A stretch of 64,000 bases of DNA from Vespula vulgaris (taxonomy: Eukaryota; Arthropoda; Insecta; Hymenoptera; Vespidae): contig NC_066589.1 of assembly GCF_905475345.1 (NCBI RefSeq), positions 2,971,501-3,035,500 on the forward strand. The letters are read 5' to 3'. The position numbers and the translations under genes are program-made. The notes beneath the pieces are model-generated. The model had not been told where the DNA came from and made no database searches. It saw nothing but the letters and a program-made list of their open reading frames with translations. This document shows, one piece after another, positions 12,001 through 24,438 of the stretch; position 1 is the stretch's first letter, and every line of letters begins with the position of its first letter.

Positions 12001-13932
12001 AAATCGACTCACTAGCACAACCGGCCATTTATTCGTTTTTGGCATTCAAACGTAGTCCATATCGGTAGGACTTTTAATCGCGCCCGAACACTCCCGTGAG
12101 TGTTAGAAGAACGGTGACTCTACTTTAAATTCGCGTTCTCGGCGTCCTATGCACTAACCAAGAAATCAGGCGGCTAACTGGCGGAGGATCAGTCCACTCT
12201 TACGGATAGCAAACCACACTACTCGGCAGCACATAAGCCGACTCACTAGCACGACCGGTCATTTATTCGTTTTTAGCATTCAAACGTAGTCCATATCGGT
12301 AGGACTTTCTATCGCGCCCGAACACTCCCGTGAGTGTTAGAAGAACGGTGACTCTACTTTAAATTCGCGTTCGCGGCGTCCTATGCACTAACCAAGAAAT
12401 CAGGCGGCTAACTGGCGGAGGATCAGTCCACTCTTACGGATAGCAAACACACTACTCGGCAGCACATAAGCCGACTCACTAGCACGACCGGTCATTTATT
12501 CGTTTTTGGCAATCAAACGTAGTCCATATCGGAAGGACTTTTAATCGCGCCCGAACACTCCCGTGAGTGTTAGAAGAACGGTGACTCTACTTTAAATTCG
12601 CGTTCGCGGCGTTCTATGCACTAACCAAGAAATCAGGCGGCTAACTGGCGGAGGATCAGTCCACTCTTACGGATAGCAAACCACACTACTCGGCAGCACA
12701 TAAGCCGACTCAATAGCACGACCGGTCATTTATTCGTTTTTAGCAATCAAACGTAGTCCATATCGGTAGGACTTTTAATCGCGCCCGAACACTCCCGTGA
12801 GTGTTAGAAGAACGGTGACTCTACTTTAAATTCGCGTTCTCGGCGTCCTATGCACTAACCAAGAAATCAGGCGGCTAACTGGCGGAGGATCAGTCCACTC
12901 TTACGGATAGCAAACCACACTACTCGGCAGCACATAAGCCGACTCACTAGCACGACCGGTCATTTATTCGTTTTTAGCATTCAAACGTAGTCCATATCGG
13001 TAGGACTTTCTATCGCGCCCGAACACTCCCGTGAGTGTTAGAAGAACGGTGACTCTACTTTAAATTCGCGTTCGCGGCGTCCTATGCACTAACCAAGAAA
13101 TCAGGCGGCTAACTGGCGGAGGATCAGTCCACTCTTACGGATAGCAAACACACTACTCGGCAGCACATAAGCCGACTCACTAGCACGACCGGTCATTTAT
13201 TCGTTTTTAGCAATCAAACGTAGTCCATTACGGTAGGACTTTTAATCGCGCCCGAACACTCCCGTGAGTGTTAGAAGAACGGTGACTCTACTTTAGATTC
13301 GCGTTCGCGGCGTTCTATGCACTAACCAAGAAATCAGGCGGCTAACTGGCGGAGGATCAGTCCACTCTTACGGATAGCAAACCACACTACTCGGCAGCAC
13401 ATAAGCCGACTCAATAGCACGACCGGTCATTTATTCGTTTTTAGCAATCAAACGTAGTCCATTACGGTAGGACTTTTAATCGCGCCCGAACACTCCCGTG
13501 AGTGTTAGAAGAACGGTGACTCTACTTTAAATTCGCGTTCGCGGCGTTCTATGCACTAACCAAAAAATCAGGCGGCTAACTGGCGGAGGGTGAGTCCACT
13601 CTTACGGATAGCAAACGATACTATTCGGCAGCACATAAACCGACTCACTAGCATGACCGGTCATTTATTCGTTTTTGGCAATCAAACGTAGTCCATATCG
13701 GTAGGACTTTTAATCGCGCCCGAACACTCCCGTGAGTGTTAGAAGAACGGTGACTCTACTTTAAATTCGCGTTCGCGGCGTTCTATGCACTACCCAAGAA
13801 ATCAGGCGGCTAACTGGAGGAGGGTCAGTCCACTCTTACGGATAGCAAACCACACTACTCGGCAGCACATAAACCGACTCACTAGCACGACCGGTCATTT
13901 ATTCGTTTTTAGCAATCAAACGTAGTCCATAT
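9023..13932 (+). repeat. 234-bp satellite array 2 (21 monomers)
   Basis: CGGTAGGACTTTT (or CGGAAGGAC) recurs at 9023, 9257, 9491, 9725, 9959 and onward to 13,933; 4,910 bp corresponds to 21 monomers, a few of which lack one base (AAACACACT instead of AAACCACACT). The first monomer is a short form missing its middle. Diagnostic variants (one-base deletion, CGGAAGGAC, CAATAGCAC, CGTTCTCGGCG, CTTTCTATCGCG) recur in the same order near 10,570-11,130 and 12,440-13,010, showing block-wise amplification. No open frame of note. Confidence 0.93.
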
Positions 13933-14504
13933 CGGTAGGACTTTTATTCGCGCCCGAGAACACCACGTCTCTGCCCGCCGACAAAGGCGTGAGTGTTCTT
14001 CCTATCCTTCCCGTATTCGCGTGTGGCAATCGATTATGAAACGAACATTTCGACGATTTATGGGATCACCCTCGCCGATATGTCGAAATCCATGAACTGG
14101 AGGAGAAACAGAAGAGAAAGAGAAGAAAAGAAAGCCGGGACATGCGCGCATGTGAAGGGGATAGAATTCGGAAGAGAAAGAAGAATGCATATCCGGAAAA
14201 CAACACGTGCACGTGTGAGAACGATGAAATGGAAAAGAAAAGATGGACATAGAATGTAGCTACACTCGTCCGAAACCAGAATACGAAAATCGAGCTCGAT
14301 TTTTCGATACTGGAAGGAGGAAACCCGCACAGAAGCCCACACCCACGAGCCCAGCTCATAGGTCCCACCCGAAAGGAATTAGAATAATGAACTTTGAGCA
14401 TTTATTTCCGAGTATACGAAAGATGTATGAATCAATGTAAAATGCACGAAGTTCGATGTTTAATTGTAATTGCATAGAAAAGATTTTGGAAGAATCTTAA
14501 AGAA

Positions 14505-14628
14505 CGCAGCCATTCGCAAGGTGATACTTGCAGCCTACAAGATTTCGACAAATCACAAGTATTTCCGACCCAAGTCTCACCTAGTAGAGGTTGCTGCTTC
14601 TGGAGACCCACGGACTAACGGTGGCTCT
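14505..14628 (+). repeat. S element, copy S7b
   Basis: Exactly 7,398 bp after S7a, with the same H1, H2 and H3 strands as that copy; one change (CCTAGTAGAGG for CCGAGTAGAGG) lies in the small hairpin loop region. Confidence 0.68.
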
Positions 14629-16180
14629 ACTCTTTACTACTTCTGCTACTATCAAGAAAGCAAAGCAACGGGGCGATCTCCACTCCCGACGAATTCAAGC
14701 CTCCAAAATCTAAAATTGCAGCCCCATGCGTATTCGCATTTGGGAACCGACTTACGCATAGCTCAACTATCCAACATCGAAAGCTTCGATCATCACTTGA
14801 GCACAATCGGTCGTACTTTCGCGGCAAATGCCGGAACCCAAAATTGAATCTACCGCAGTCACGATTCTTACGCAAGCATTCCGGAGATACTCACGCGAAT
14901 ATCTTGAATACGTTAGAGCCAATGTTGGACAAGAAAGCGCCCGAGAACACCAACGCCTTTGCCAGCCGACATAAGCGAGTGTCCTTCTATCTTGCCCGAA
15001 CAGGAGAAAAGAAATCCTTCCACGCCTGAGGTAGAAAGATGCTTTGAACACCCGTGTAAAAATCTAAGTCCCTCGATGGTCCTTGTGTGACGCAACGATT
15101 GCTGCACCTGGAAATAAACGCACTGACGAGGATTCTATTCTAAAATCCAGTAACCGAGATGCTTTTCTGCTTCGGGAGATTCGAGCTTCTCAGCAAACTG
15201 GAGATGTATAAAATCCCGCTTACAGATTGCTCCACCGTCCACACCGTCGGCATCAGACATCTCGAGACACGACCGGTCGTGTCTATTTCGCTATTTCAAA
15301 GAACAAAACGTAGTCCTCGGTAGGACTAAATCTCGCGATCGCGAACACTCACGCGCGTGCCGGCCGTCACGAGCGTGAGTGTTTTCCCTATCATTCGCGT
15401 ACGGAAGCAAGGAGTCATTCCCTTCCTGCATATAATATAGATTATATGCAGAGAGGTTCCTTTAACTCCCGTGTAAAAATCCCACGACGGTAAGTACAGC
15501 GATCACCTAATCTGAAACAGAAGAAGAATAAAAGAAGAGATAAAATAAAAGCAAATATTAAAGAGATATTAAAAATTAAATATAAGAGCAAAAATTAAAA
15601 AGTAAATAAAAGATTTATATGAAAGCAAAAATTAAAAATATAATGAAAACTAAATATAAATGCAAAAGTTAAAAAGTTAATAAAAGTTAAATATAAAAGT
15701 AAAAATTACATATAAAATTAAATGCATAAAGATATTTATATTTAACATATTTTCTGTAAACTTTGTTTCCTGTAAAAATTTAATTTCACGATGATTGGTC
15801 CCGCGATGATCGGTCCCTCGATGATCGTTCCCTCGATGATCTAACCTGAAACATAAAAGGAGTAAAAAAAAGTGGAGATAAATGAAAAAGAAGAAAGGAA
15901 AGGAAACGATGTAGAGAAAAATAGAAAAAGAAACGTGGAATATTTGCGTAAGTGAACGTGAGAAAAATAAAATTCCGAACGATTATTTTGCATCTCGAAA
16001 ATCATTTCGCTCGAGGAAGATCAGAGTACCATTATTGAGTTCGATTTTTCCCTAGTGAAAGAACCAAACCCGCCTAAGGCCCTCACCCGAGGGCCCCTCC
16101 CAAGGGTCCCACCCGATAGAAGATAGAGTACTTGATCAACAATTTAAGCACAAATTAAAAATAATTGTTTTAACTAAAAT

Positions 16181-16350
16181 ATGCAGCCATTCGCCCGGTA
16201 GTACTTCCGCTATATAATTATTTAAATATCCATATATAATTTAGTTATAAACTATTGATGTAATTTAGATACAATTTCAATATAATGCAAGTACTACCGA
16301 CCCAGGTCCCACCGCTTGGAGGTTGCTGCATCTGGGGACCCACGGGCTGA
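16181..16350 (+). repeat. S element, copy S4
   Basis: Same helices and nearly the same loop as S3. The tail reads GGGCTGACGG instead of GGGCTAACGG. It lies about 70 bp before array 3. Confidence 0.75.
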
Positions 16351-16420
16351 CGGTGACTTTACTCTAAAGTTCGCGTGACCGGCGTGATCAAATAATCGAC
16401 GTTCCATAAACCGAAGTTTA

Positions 16421-18290
16421 CGGTAGGACTTTTAATCGCGCCCGAACACTCCCGGGAGTGTTAAAATAACGGTAAATCTACTCTAAATTCGCGTCCGCGG
16501 CGTTCTATGCACTAACCAAGAAATCAGGCGGCTAACTGAAGGAGGATCAGTCCACTCTTACGGATAGCAAACCACACTACTCGGCAGCACATAAATCGAC
16601 TCACTAGCACAACCGGCCATTTATTCGTTTTTGGCATTCAAACGTAGTCCATATCGGTAGGACTTTTAATCGCGCCCGAGCACTCCCGTGAGTGTTAGAA
16701 GAACGGTGACTCTACTTTAAATTCGCGTTCGCGGCGTCCTATGCACTAACCAAGAAATCAGGCGGCTAACTGGCGGAGGATCAGTCCACTCTTACGGATA
16801 GCAAACCACACTACTCGGCAGTACATAAGCCGACTCACTAGCACGACCGGACATTTATTCGTTTTTAGCAATCAAACGTAGTCCATATCGGTAGGACTTT
16901 TAATCGCGCCCGAACACTCCCGTGAGTGTTAGAAGAACGGTGACTCTACTTTAAATTCGCGTTCGCGGCGTCCTATGCACTAACCAAGAAATCAGGCGGC
17001 TAACTGGCGGAGGATCAGTCCACTCTTACGGATAGCAAACACACTACTCGGCAGCACATAAGCCGACTCACTAGCACGACCGGTCATTTATTCGTTTTTG
17101 GCAATCAAACGTAGTCCATATCGGAAGGACTTTTAATCGCGCCCGAACACTCCCGTGAGTGTTAGAAGAACGGTGACTCTACTTTAAATTCGCGTTCGCG
17201 GCGTTCTATGCACTAACCAAGAAATCAGGCGGCTAACTGGCGGAGGATCAGTCCACTCTTACGGATAGCAAACCACACTACTCGGCAGCACATAAGCCGA
17301 CTCAATAGCACGACCGGTCATTTATTCGTTTTTAGCAATCAAACGTAGTCCATATCGGTAGGACTTTTAATCGCGCCCGAACACTCCCGTGAGTGTTAGA
17401 AGAACGGTGACTCTACTTTAAATTCGCGTTCTCGGCGTCCTATGCACTAACCAAGAAATCAGGCGGCTAACTGGCGGAGGATCAGTCCACTCTTACGGAT
17501 AGCAAACCACACTACTCGGCAGCACATAAGCCGACTCACTAGCACGACCGGTCATTTATTCGTTTTTAGCATTCAAACGTAGTCCATATCGGTAGGACTT
17601 TCTATCGCGCCCGAACACTCCCGTGAGTGTTAGAAGAACGGTGACTCTACTTTAAATTCGCGTTCGCGGCGTCCTATGCACTAACCAAGAAATCAGGCGG
17701 CTAACTGGCGGAGGATCAGTCCACTCTTACGGATAGCAAACACACTACTCGGCAGCACATAAGCCGACTCACTAGCACGACCGGTCATTTATTCGTTTTC
17801 AGCAATCAAACGTAGTCCATTACGGTAGGACTTTTAATCGCGCCCGAACACTCCCGTGAGTGTTAGAAGAACGGTGACTCTACTTTAAATTCGCGTTCGC
17901 GGCGTTCTATGCACTAACCAAAAAATCAGGCGGCTAACTGGCGGAGGGTGAGTCCACTCTTACGGATAGCAAACGATACTATTCGGCAGCACATAAACCG
18001 ACTCACTAGCATGACCGGTCATTTATTCGTTTTTGGCAATCAAACGTAGTCCATATCGGTAGGACTTTTAATCGCGCCCGAACACTCCCGTGAGTGTTAG
18101 AAGAACGGTGACTCTACTTTAAATTCGCGTTCGCGGCGTTCTATGCACTACCCAAGAAATCAGGCGGCTAACTGGAGGAGGGTCAGTCCACTCTTACGGA
18201 TAGCAAACCACACTACTCGGCAGCACATAAACCGACTCACTAGCACGACCGGTCATTTATTCGTTTTTAGCAATCAAACGTAGTCCATAT
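16421..18290 (+). repeat. 234-bp satellite array 3 (8 monomers)
   Basis: 1,870 bp between the first and last CGGTAGGAC starts equals eight monomers with two single-base losses. The same variant series as in array 2 appears at about 16,970-17,600. The final two monomers (CACTACCCAAG, GGAGGAGGGTCAG) match the final monomers of array 2, so the array ends were copied together with the core. Confidence 0.93.
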
Positions 18291-18862
18291 CGGTAGGACT
18301 TTTATTCGCGCCCGAGAACACCACGTCTCTGCCCGCCGACAAAGGCGTGAGTGTTCTTCCTATCCTTCCCGTATTCGCGTGTGGCAATCGATTATGAAAC
18401 GAACATTTCGACGATTTATGGGATCACCCTCGCCGATATGTCGAAATCCATGAACTGGAGGAGAAACAGAAGAGAAAGAGAAGAAAAGAAAGCCGGGACA
18501 TGCGCGCATGTGAAGGGGATAGAATTCGGAAGAGAAAGAAGAATGCATATCCGGAAAACAACACGTGCACGTGTGAGAACGATGAAATGGAAAAGAAAAG
18601 ATGGACATAGAATGTAGCTACACTCGTCCGAAACCAGAATACGAAAATCGAGCTCGATTTTTCGATACTGGAAGGAGGAAACCCGCACAGAAGCCCACAC
18701 CCACGAGCCCAGCTCATAGGTCCCACCCGAAAGGAATTAGAATAATGAACTTTGAGCATTTATTTCCGAGTATACGAAAGATGTATGAATCAATGTAAAA
18801 TGCACGAAGTTCGATGTTTAATTGGAATTGCATAGAAAAGATTTTGGAAGAAACATAAAGAA

Positions 18863-18986
18863 CGCAGCCATTCGCAAGGTGATACTTGCAGCCTACAAGA
18901 TTTCGACAAATCACAAGTATTTCCGACCCAAGTCTCACCGAGTAGAGGTTGCTGCTTCTGGAGACCCACGGACTAACGGTGGCTCT
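18863..18986 (+). repeat. S element, copy S7c
   Basis: 4,358 bp after S7b; same helices as S7a. Confidence 0.68.
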
Positions 18987-20539
18987 ACTCTTTACTACTT
19001 CTGCTACTATCAAGAAAGCAAAGCAACGGGGCGATCTCCACTCCCGACGAATTCAAGCCTCCAAACGCTAAAATTGCAGCCCCATGCGTATTCGCATTTG
19101 GGAACCGACTTACGCATAGCTCAACTATCCAACATCGAAAGCTTCGATCATCACTTGAGCACAACCGGTCGTACTTTCGCGACAAATGCCGGAACCCAAA
19201 ATTGAATCTACCGCAGTCACGATTCTTACGCGAGCATTCCGGAGATACTCACGCGAATATCTTGAATACGTTAGAGCCAATGTTGGACTTTAAAGCGCCC
19301 GAGAACACCAACGCCTTTGCCAGCCGACATAAGCGAGCGTCCTTCTATCTTGCCCGAACAGGAGAAAAGAAATCCTTCCACGCCTGAGGTAGAAAGATGC
19401 TTTGAACACCCGTGTAAAAATCTAAGTCCCTCGATGGTCCTTGTGTGACGCAACGATTGCTGCACCTGGAAATAAACGCACTAACGAGGATTCTATTCTA
19501 AAATCCAGTTACCGAGATGCTTTTCTGCTTCGGGAGAATCGAGCTTCTCAGCAAACTGGAGATGTATAAAATCCCGCTTACAGATTGCTCCACCGTCCAC
19601 ACCGTCGGCATCAGACATCTCGAGACACGACCGGTCGTGTCTATTTCGCTATTTCAAAGAACAAAACGAAGTCCTCGGTAGGACTAAATCTCGCGATCGC
19701 GAACACTCACGCGCGTGCCGGCCGTCACGAGCGTGAGTGTTTTCCCTATCATTCGCGTACGGAAGCAAGGAGTCATTCCCTTCCTGCATATAATATAGAT
19801 TATATGCAGAGAGGTTCCTTTAACTCCCGTGTAAAAATCCCACGACGGTAAGTACAGCGATCACCTAATCTGAAACAGAAGAAGAATAAAAGTAGAGATA
19901 AAATAAAAGCAAATATTAAAGAGATATTAAAAATTAAATATAAGAGCAAAAATTAAAAAGTAAATAAAAGATTTATATGAAAGCAAAAATTAAAAATATA
20001 ATGAAAACTAAATATAAATGCAAAAGTTAAAAAGTTAATAAAAGTTAAATATAAAAGTAAAAATTACATATAAAATTAAATGCATAAAGATATTTATATT
20101 TAACATATTTTCTGTAAACTTTGTTTCCTGTAAAAATTTAATTTCACGATGATTGGTCCCGCGATGATCGGTCCCTCGATGATCGTTCCCTCGATGATCT
20201 AACCTGAAACATAAAGGGAGTAAAAAAAAAGTGGAGATAAATGAAAAAGAAGAAAGGAAACGAAACGATGTAGAGAAAAATAGAAAAAGAAACGTGGAAT
20301 ATTTGCGTAAGTGAACGTGAGAAAAATAAAATTCCGAACGATTATTTTGCATCTCGAAAATCATTTCGCTCGAGGAAGATCAGAGTACCATTATTGAGTT
20401 CGATTTTTCCCTAGTGAAAGAACCAAACCCGCCTAAAGCCCTCACCCGAGGGCCCCTCCCAAGGGTCCCACCCGATAGAAGATAGAGTACTTGATCAACA
20501 ATTTAACCACAAATTAAAAATAATTGTTTTAACTAAAAT

Positions 20540-20712
20540 ATGCAGCCATTCGCCCGGTAGTACTTCCGCTATATAATTATTTAAATATCCATATATAATT
20601 TAGTTATAAACTATTGATGTAATTTAGATACAATTTCAATATAATGCAAGTACTACCGACCCAGGTCCCACCGCTTGGAGGTTGCTGCATCTGGGGACCC
20701 ACGGGCTAACGG
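20540..20712 (+). repeat. S element, copy S5
   Basis: Same helices as S3; the tail has GGAGACTCTACTCTACAG. It precedes array 4 by about 65 bp. Confidence 0.75.
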
Positions 20713-20779
20713 AGACTCTACTCTACAGTTCGCGTGACCGGCGTGATCAAATAATCGACGTTCTATAAAACGAAGTCCC

Positions 20780-21954
20780 CGGTAGGACTTTTAATCGCGC
20801 CCGAACACTCCCGCGAGTGTTAGAAGAACGGTGACTCTACTTTAAATTCGCGTTCGCGGCGTTCTATGCACTAACCAAGAAATCCGGCGGCTACACTGAA
20901 GGAGGATCAGTCCACTCTTACGGATAGCAAACCACGCTACTCGGCAGCACATAAGCCGACTCACTAGCACGACCGGTCATGTATTCGTTTTTAGCAATCA
21001 AACGTAGTCCATATCGGTAAGACTTTTAATCGCGCCCGAACACTCCCGTGAGTGTTAGAAGAACGGTGACTCTACTTTAAATTCGCGTTCTCGGCGTCTT
21101 ATGCACTAACCAAGAGATCAGGCGGCTACACTGAAGGAGGATCAGTCCACTCTTACGGATAGCAAACCACGCTACTCGGCAGCACATAAGCCGACTCACT
21201 AGCACGACCTGTCATTTATTCGTTTTTAGCAATCAAACGTTGTCCATATCGGTAGGACTTTTAATCGCGCCCGAACACTCCCGTGAGTGTTAGAAGAACG
21301 GTGACTCTACTTTAAATTCGCGTTCGCGGTGTCCTATGCACTAACCAAGAAATCAGGAGGCTACACTGAAGGAGGATCAGTCCACTCTTACGGATAACAA
21401 ACCACACTACTCAGCAGCACATAAACCGACTCACTAGCACGACCGGTCATGTATTCGTTTTTAGCAATCAAACGTAGTCCATATCGGTAGGACTTTTAAT
21501 CGCGCCCGGACACTCCCGTGAGTGTTAGAAGAACGGTGACTCTACTTTAAATTCGCGTTGGCGGCGTTCTATGCACTAACCAAGTAATCAGGCGGCTACA
21601 CTGAAGCAGGGTCAGTCCACTCTTACGGATAGCAAACCACACTACTCGGCAGCACATAAGCCGACTCACTAGCACGACCGGTCATGTATTCGTTTTTAGC
21701 AATCAAACGTAGTCCATATCGGTAAGACTTTTAATCGCGCCCGAACACTCCCGTGAGTGTTAGAAGAACGGTGACTCTACTTTAAATTCGCGTTTGCGGC
21801 GTTCTATGCACTAACCAAGAAATCAGGCGGCTACACTGAAGGAGGATCAGTCCACTCTTACGGATAGCAAACCACACTACTCGGCAGCACATAAACCGAC
21901 TCACTAGCACGACCGGTCATTTATTCGTTTTTAGCAATCAAACGTAGTCCATAT
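20780..21954 (+). repeat. 234-bp satellite array 4 (5 monomers)
   Basis: 1,175 bp between the first and last starts equals five monomers. These form their own subtype, sharing GGCTACACTGAAGGAGG and CATGTATTCG variants that are absent from arrays 2 and 3, so this array has not exchanged recently with the others. Confidence 0.92.
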
Positions 21955-22542
21955 CGGTAGGACTTTTATTCGCGCCCGAGAACACCACGTTTCTGCCCGC
22001 CGACAAAGGCGTGAATGTTCTTCCTATCCTTCCCGTATTCGCGTCTAGCAATCGATTATGAAACGAACATTTCGACGATATATGGGACCCTCGAAGATAT
22101 ATGGGATCCTCGCCGATATGTCGAAGTCCATGAAATGGAGGAGAAGCAGAAGAGAAAGAGAAGAAAAGAAAGCCGGAACATGCGCGCATGTGGAGGGGAT
22201 AGAATTCGGAAGAGAAAGAAGAAGGCATATCCGGAAAGTAACACGTGCACGTGTGAGAACGATGAAATGGAAGAGAAAATGTGGACATTGAGTGTAGCTA
22301 CACATGACCAAAACCGCAGTACGAAAATCGAGCTCGATTTTTCGATACTGGAAGGAGGAAACCCGCACAGAAGCCCACACCCACGAGCCCAGCTCATAGG
22401 TCCCACCCGAAAGGAATTAGAATAATGAACTTTGAGTATTTATTTCCGAGTATAGGAAAGATGTATGAATCAATGTAAAATGCACGAAGTTCGATGTTTA
22501 ATTGGAATTGCATAGAAAAGATTTTGGAAGAATCTTAAAGAA

Positions 22543-22666
22543 CGCAGCCATTCGCAAGGTGATACTTGCAGCCTACAAGATTTCGACAAATCACAAGTAT
22601 TTCCGACCCAAGTCTCACCGAGTAGAGGTTGCTGCTTCTGGAGACCCACGGACTAACGGTGGCTCT
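22543..22666 (+). repeat. S element, copy S7d
   Basis: Same helices as S7a, in the equivalent place of core copy 4. Confidence 0.68.
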
Positions 22667-24209
22667 ACTCTTTACTACTTCTGCTACTATCAAGAAAGCA
22701 AAGCAACGGGGCGATCTCCACTCCCGACGAATTCAAGCCTCCAAACGCTAAAATTGCAGCCCCATGCGTATTCGCATTTGAGAACCGACTTACAAATAGC
22801 TCAACTATCCAACATCGAAAGCTTCGATCATCACTTGAGCACAACCGGTCGTACTTTCGCGACAAACGCCGGAACCCAAAATTGAATCTACCGCAGTCAC
22901 GATACTTACGCGAGCATTCCGGAGATACTCACGCGAATATGTTGAATACGTTAGAGCCAATGTTGGACTTTAACGCGCCCGAGAACACCAACGCCTTTGC
23001 CAGCCGACAGAAGCGAGTGTCCTTCTATCTTGCCCGAACGGGAGAAAAGAAATCCTTCCACGCCTGAGGTAGAAAGATTCTTTGAACACCCGTGTAAAAA
23101 TCTAAGTCCCTCGATGGTCCTTGGACGATGCAACGATTGCTGCACCTGGAAAGAAACGGACTAACGAGGATTCTACTCTAAAATCCACGAACCGAGATGC
23201 CTTTCCGCTTCGGGAGCTTCTGGCTTCTCAGCAAACTGGAGATGTATAAAACCCCGCTTACAGATTGCTCCACCGTCCACACCGTCGGCTTCAGATATCT
23301 CGAGACACGACCGGTCGTGCCTATATTTCGTTATTTCAAAGATCAAAGCGAAGTCCTCGGTAGGACTAAATGTCGCGATCGCGAACACCCACGCGCGTGC
23401 CGGCCGTCACACGCGTGAGTGTTTTCCCTATCATTCGCGTACGGAAGCTAGGAGTCATACCCTTTCTGCTATATAATTCCTATATAATAGAGATTATATG
23501 CAAAGAGGTTCCTTTAACTCCCGTGTAAAAATCCCACGACGATAAGTCCAGCGATCACCTAAGCTGAAACAGAAGAAGAATAAAAGAAGAGATAAAATAA
23601 AAGCAAATATTAAAGAGATATTAAAAATTAAATATAAGAGCAAAAATGAAAAAGTAAATAAAAGATTTATATGAAAGCAAAAATTAAAAATATAATGAAA
23701 ACTAAATATAAATGCAAAAATTAAAAAGTTAATAAAAGTTAAATATAAAAGTAAAAATTACATATAAAATTAAATGCATAAAGATATTTATATTTAACAT
23801 ATTTTCTGTAAACTTTGTTTCCTGTAAAAATTTAATTTCACGATGATTGGTCCCGCGATGTTCGGTCCCTCGATGATCGTTCCCTCGATGATCTAACCTG
23901 AAACATAAAAGGAGTAAAAAAAAAGTGGAGATAAATGAAAAAGAAGAAAGGAAAAGAAACGATGTAGAGAAAAATAGAAAAAGAAACGTGGAATATTTGC
24001 GTAAGTGAACATGAGAAAAATAAAATTCCGTACGATTATTTTGCATCTCGAAAATCATTTCGCTCGAGGATGATCAGAGTACCATTATTGAGTTCGATTT
24101 TTCCCTAGTGAAAGAACCATACCCGCCTAAGGCCCACACCCGAGGGCCCCTCCCAAGGGTCCCACCCGAGACTTTAGATAAAAAAGGAATTTTGGTAAAA
24201 GATTGAAAT

Positions 24210-24375
24210 ATGCAGCCTTTCGCCCGGTAGTACTTGCAGTATATAGTTATATATATTATTTAGTTATAGATTTTAAATATTATTTAGATATAAATTTCCA
24301 CATATTGCAAGTACTACCGACCCAGGTCCCACCGCTTGGAGGTAACTGCATATGGGGACCCACGGGCTAACGGGG
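24210..24375 (+). repeat. S element, copy S6
   Basis: H1 TGCAG with CTGCA (the neighbouring bases have changed: GGTAACTGCA); H2 GGTAGTACTTGC with GCAAGTACTACC, a full 12 pairs; H3 GGTCCC with GGGACC. Its loop sequence is unrelated in detail to S3. Confidence 0.74.
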
Positions 24376-24438
24376 ACTCTACCCTAAAATTCGCAAAACT
24401 GGCGCGAACAAGTAATCGACTTAATTAAACGAAGTCCA

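Larger units (their letters stand above)
13933..16420 (+). repeat. 2,488-bp core, copy 2
   Basis: Same order of parts as copy 1 and very similar to it throughout. Point differences are scattered without regard to reading frame (for example, the 127-codon frame of copy 1 loses its first ATG here). It begins where array 2 ends and runs to the first monomer of array 3. Confidence 0.93.
18291..20779 (+). repeat. 2,488-bp core, copy 3 (2,489 bp)
   Basis: Same structure as copies 1 and 2; the single extra base is consistent with a homopolymer change in the A-run near 20,225. It ends at the first monomer of array 4. Confidence 0.93.
21955..24438 (+). repeat. 2,488-bp core, copy 4 (diverged 3' end)
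   Basis: 2,484 bp to the next CGGTAGGACTTTT at 24,439. It carries a local duplication in the early part (two GGGA(T)CCTCG blocks near 22,083-22,115), and its last 300 bp (from about 24,160) are replaced by a different S element context. It is followed by only about 100 bp of a decayed monomer, ending the tandem series. Confidence 0.88.

Noticed and set aside
5390..24438. Ribosomal DNA intergenic spacer
   Set aside because: The subrepeat layout is similar, but no 18S, 5.8S or 28S sequence occurs between array copies; the constant part is only 2.5 kb.
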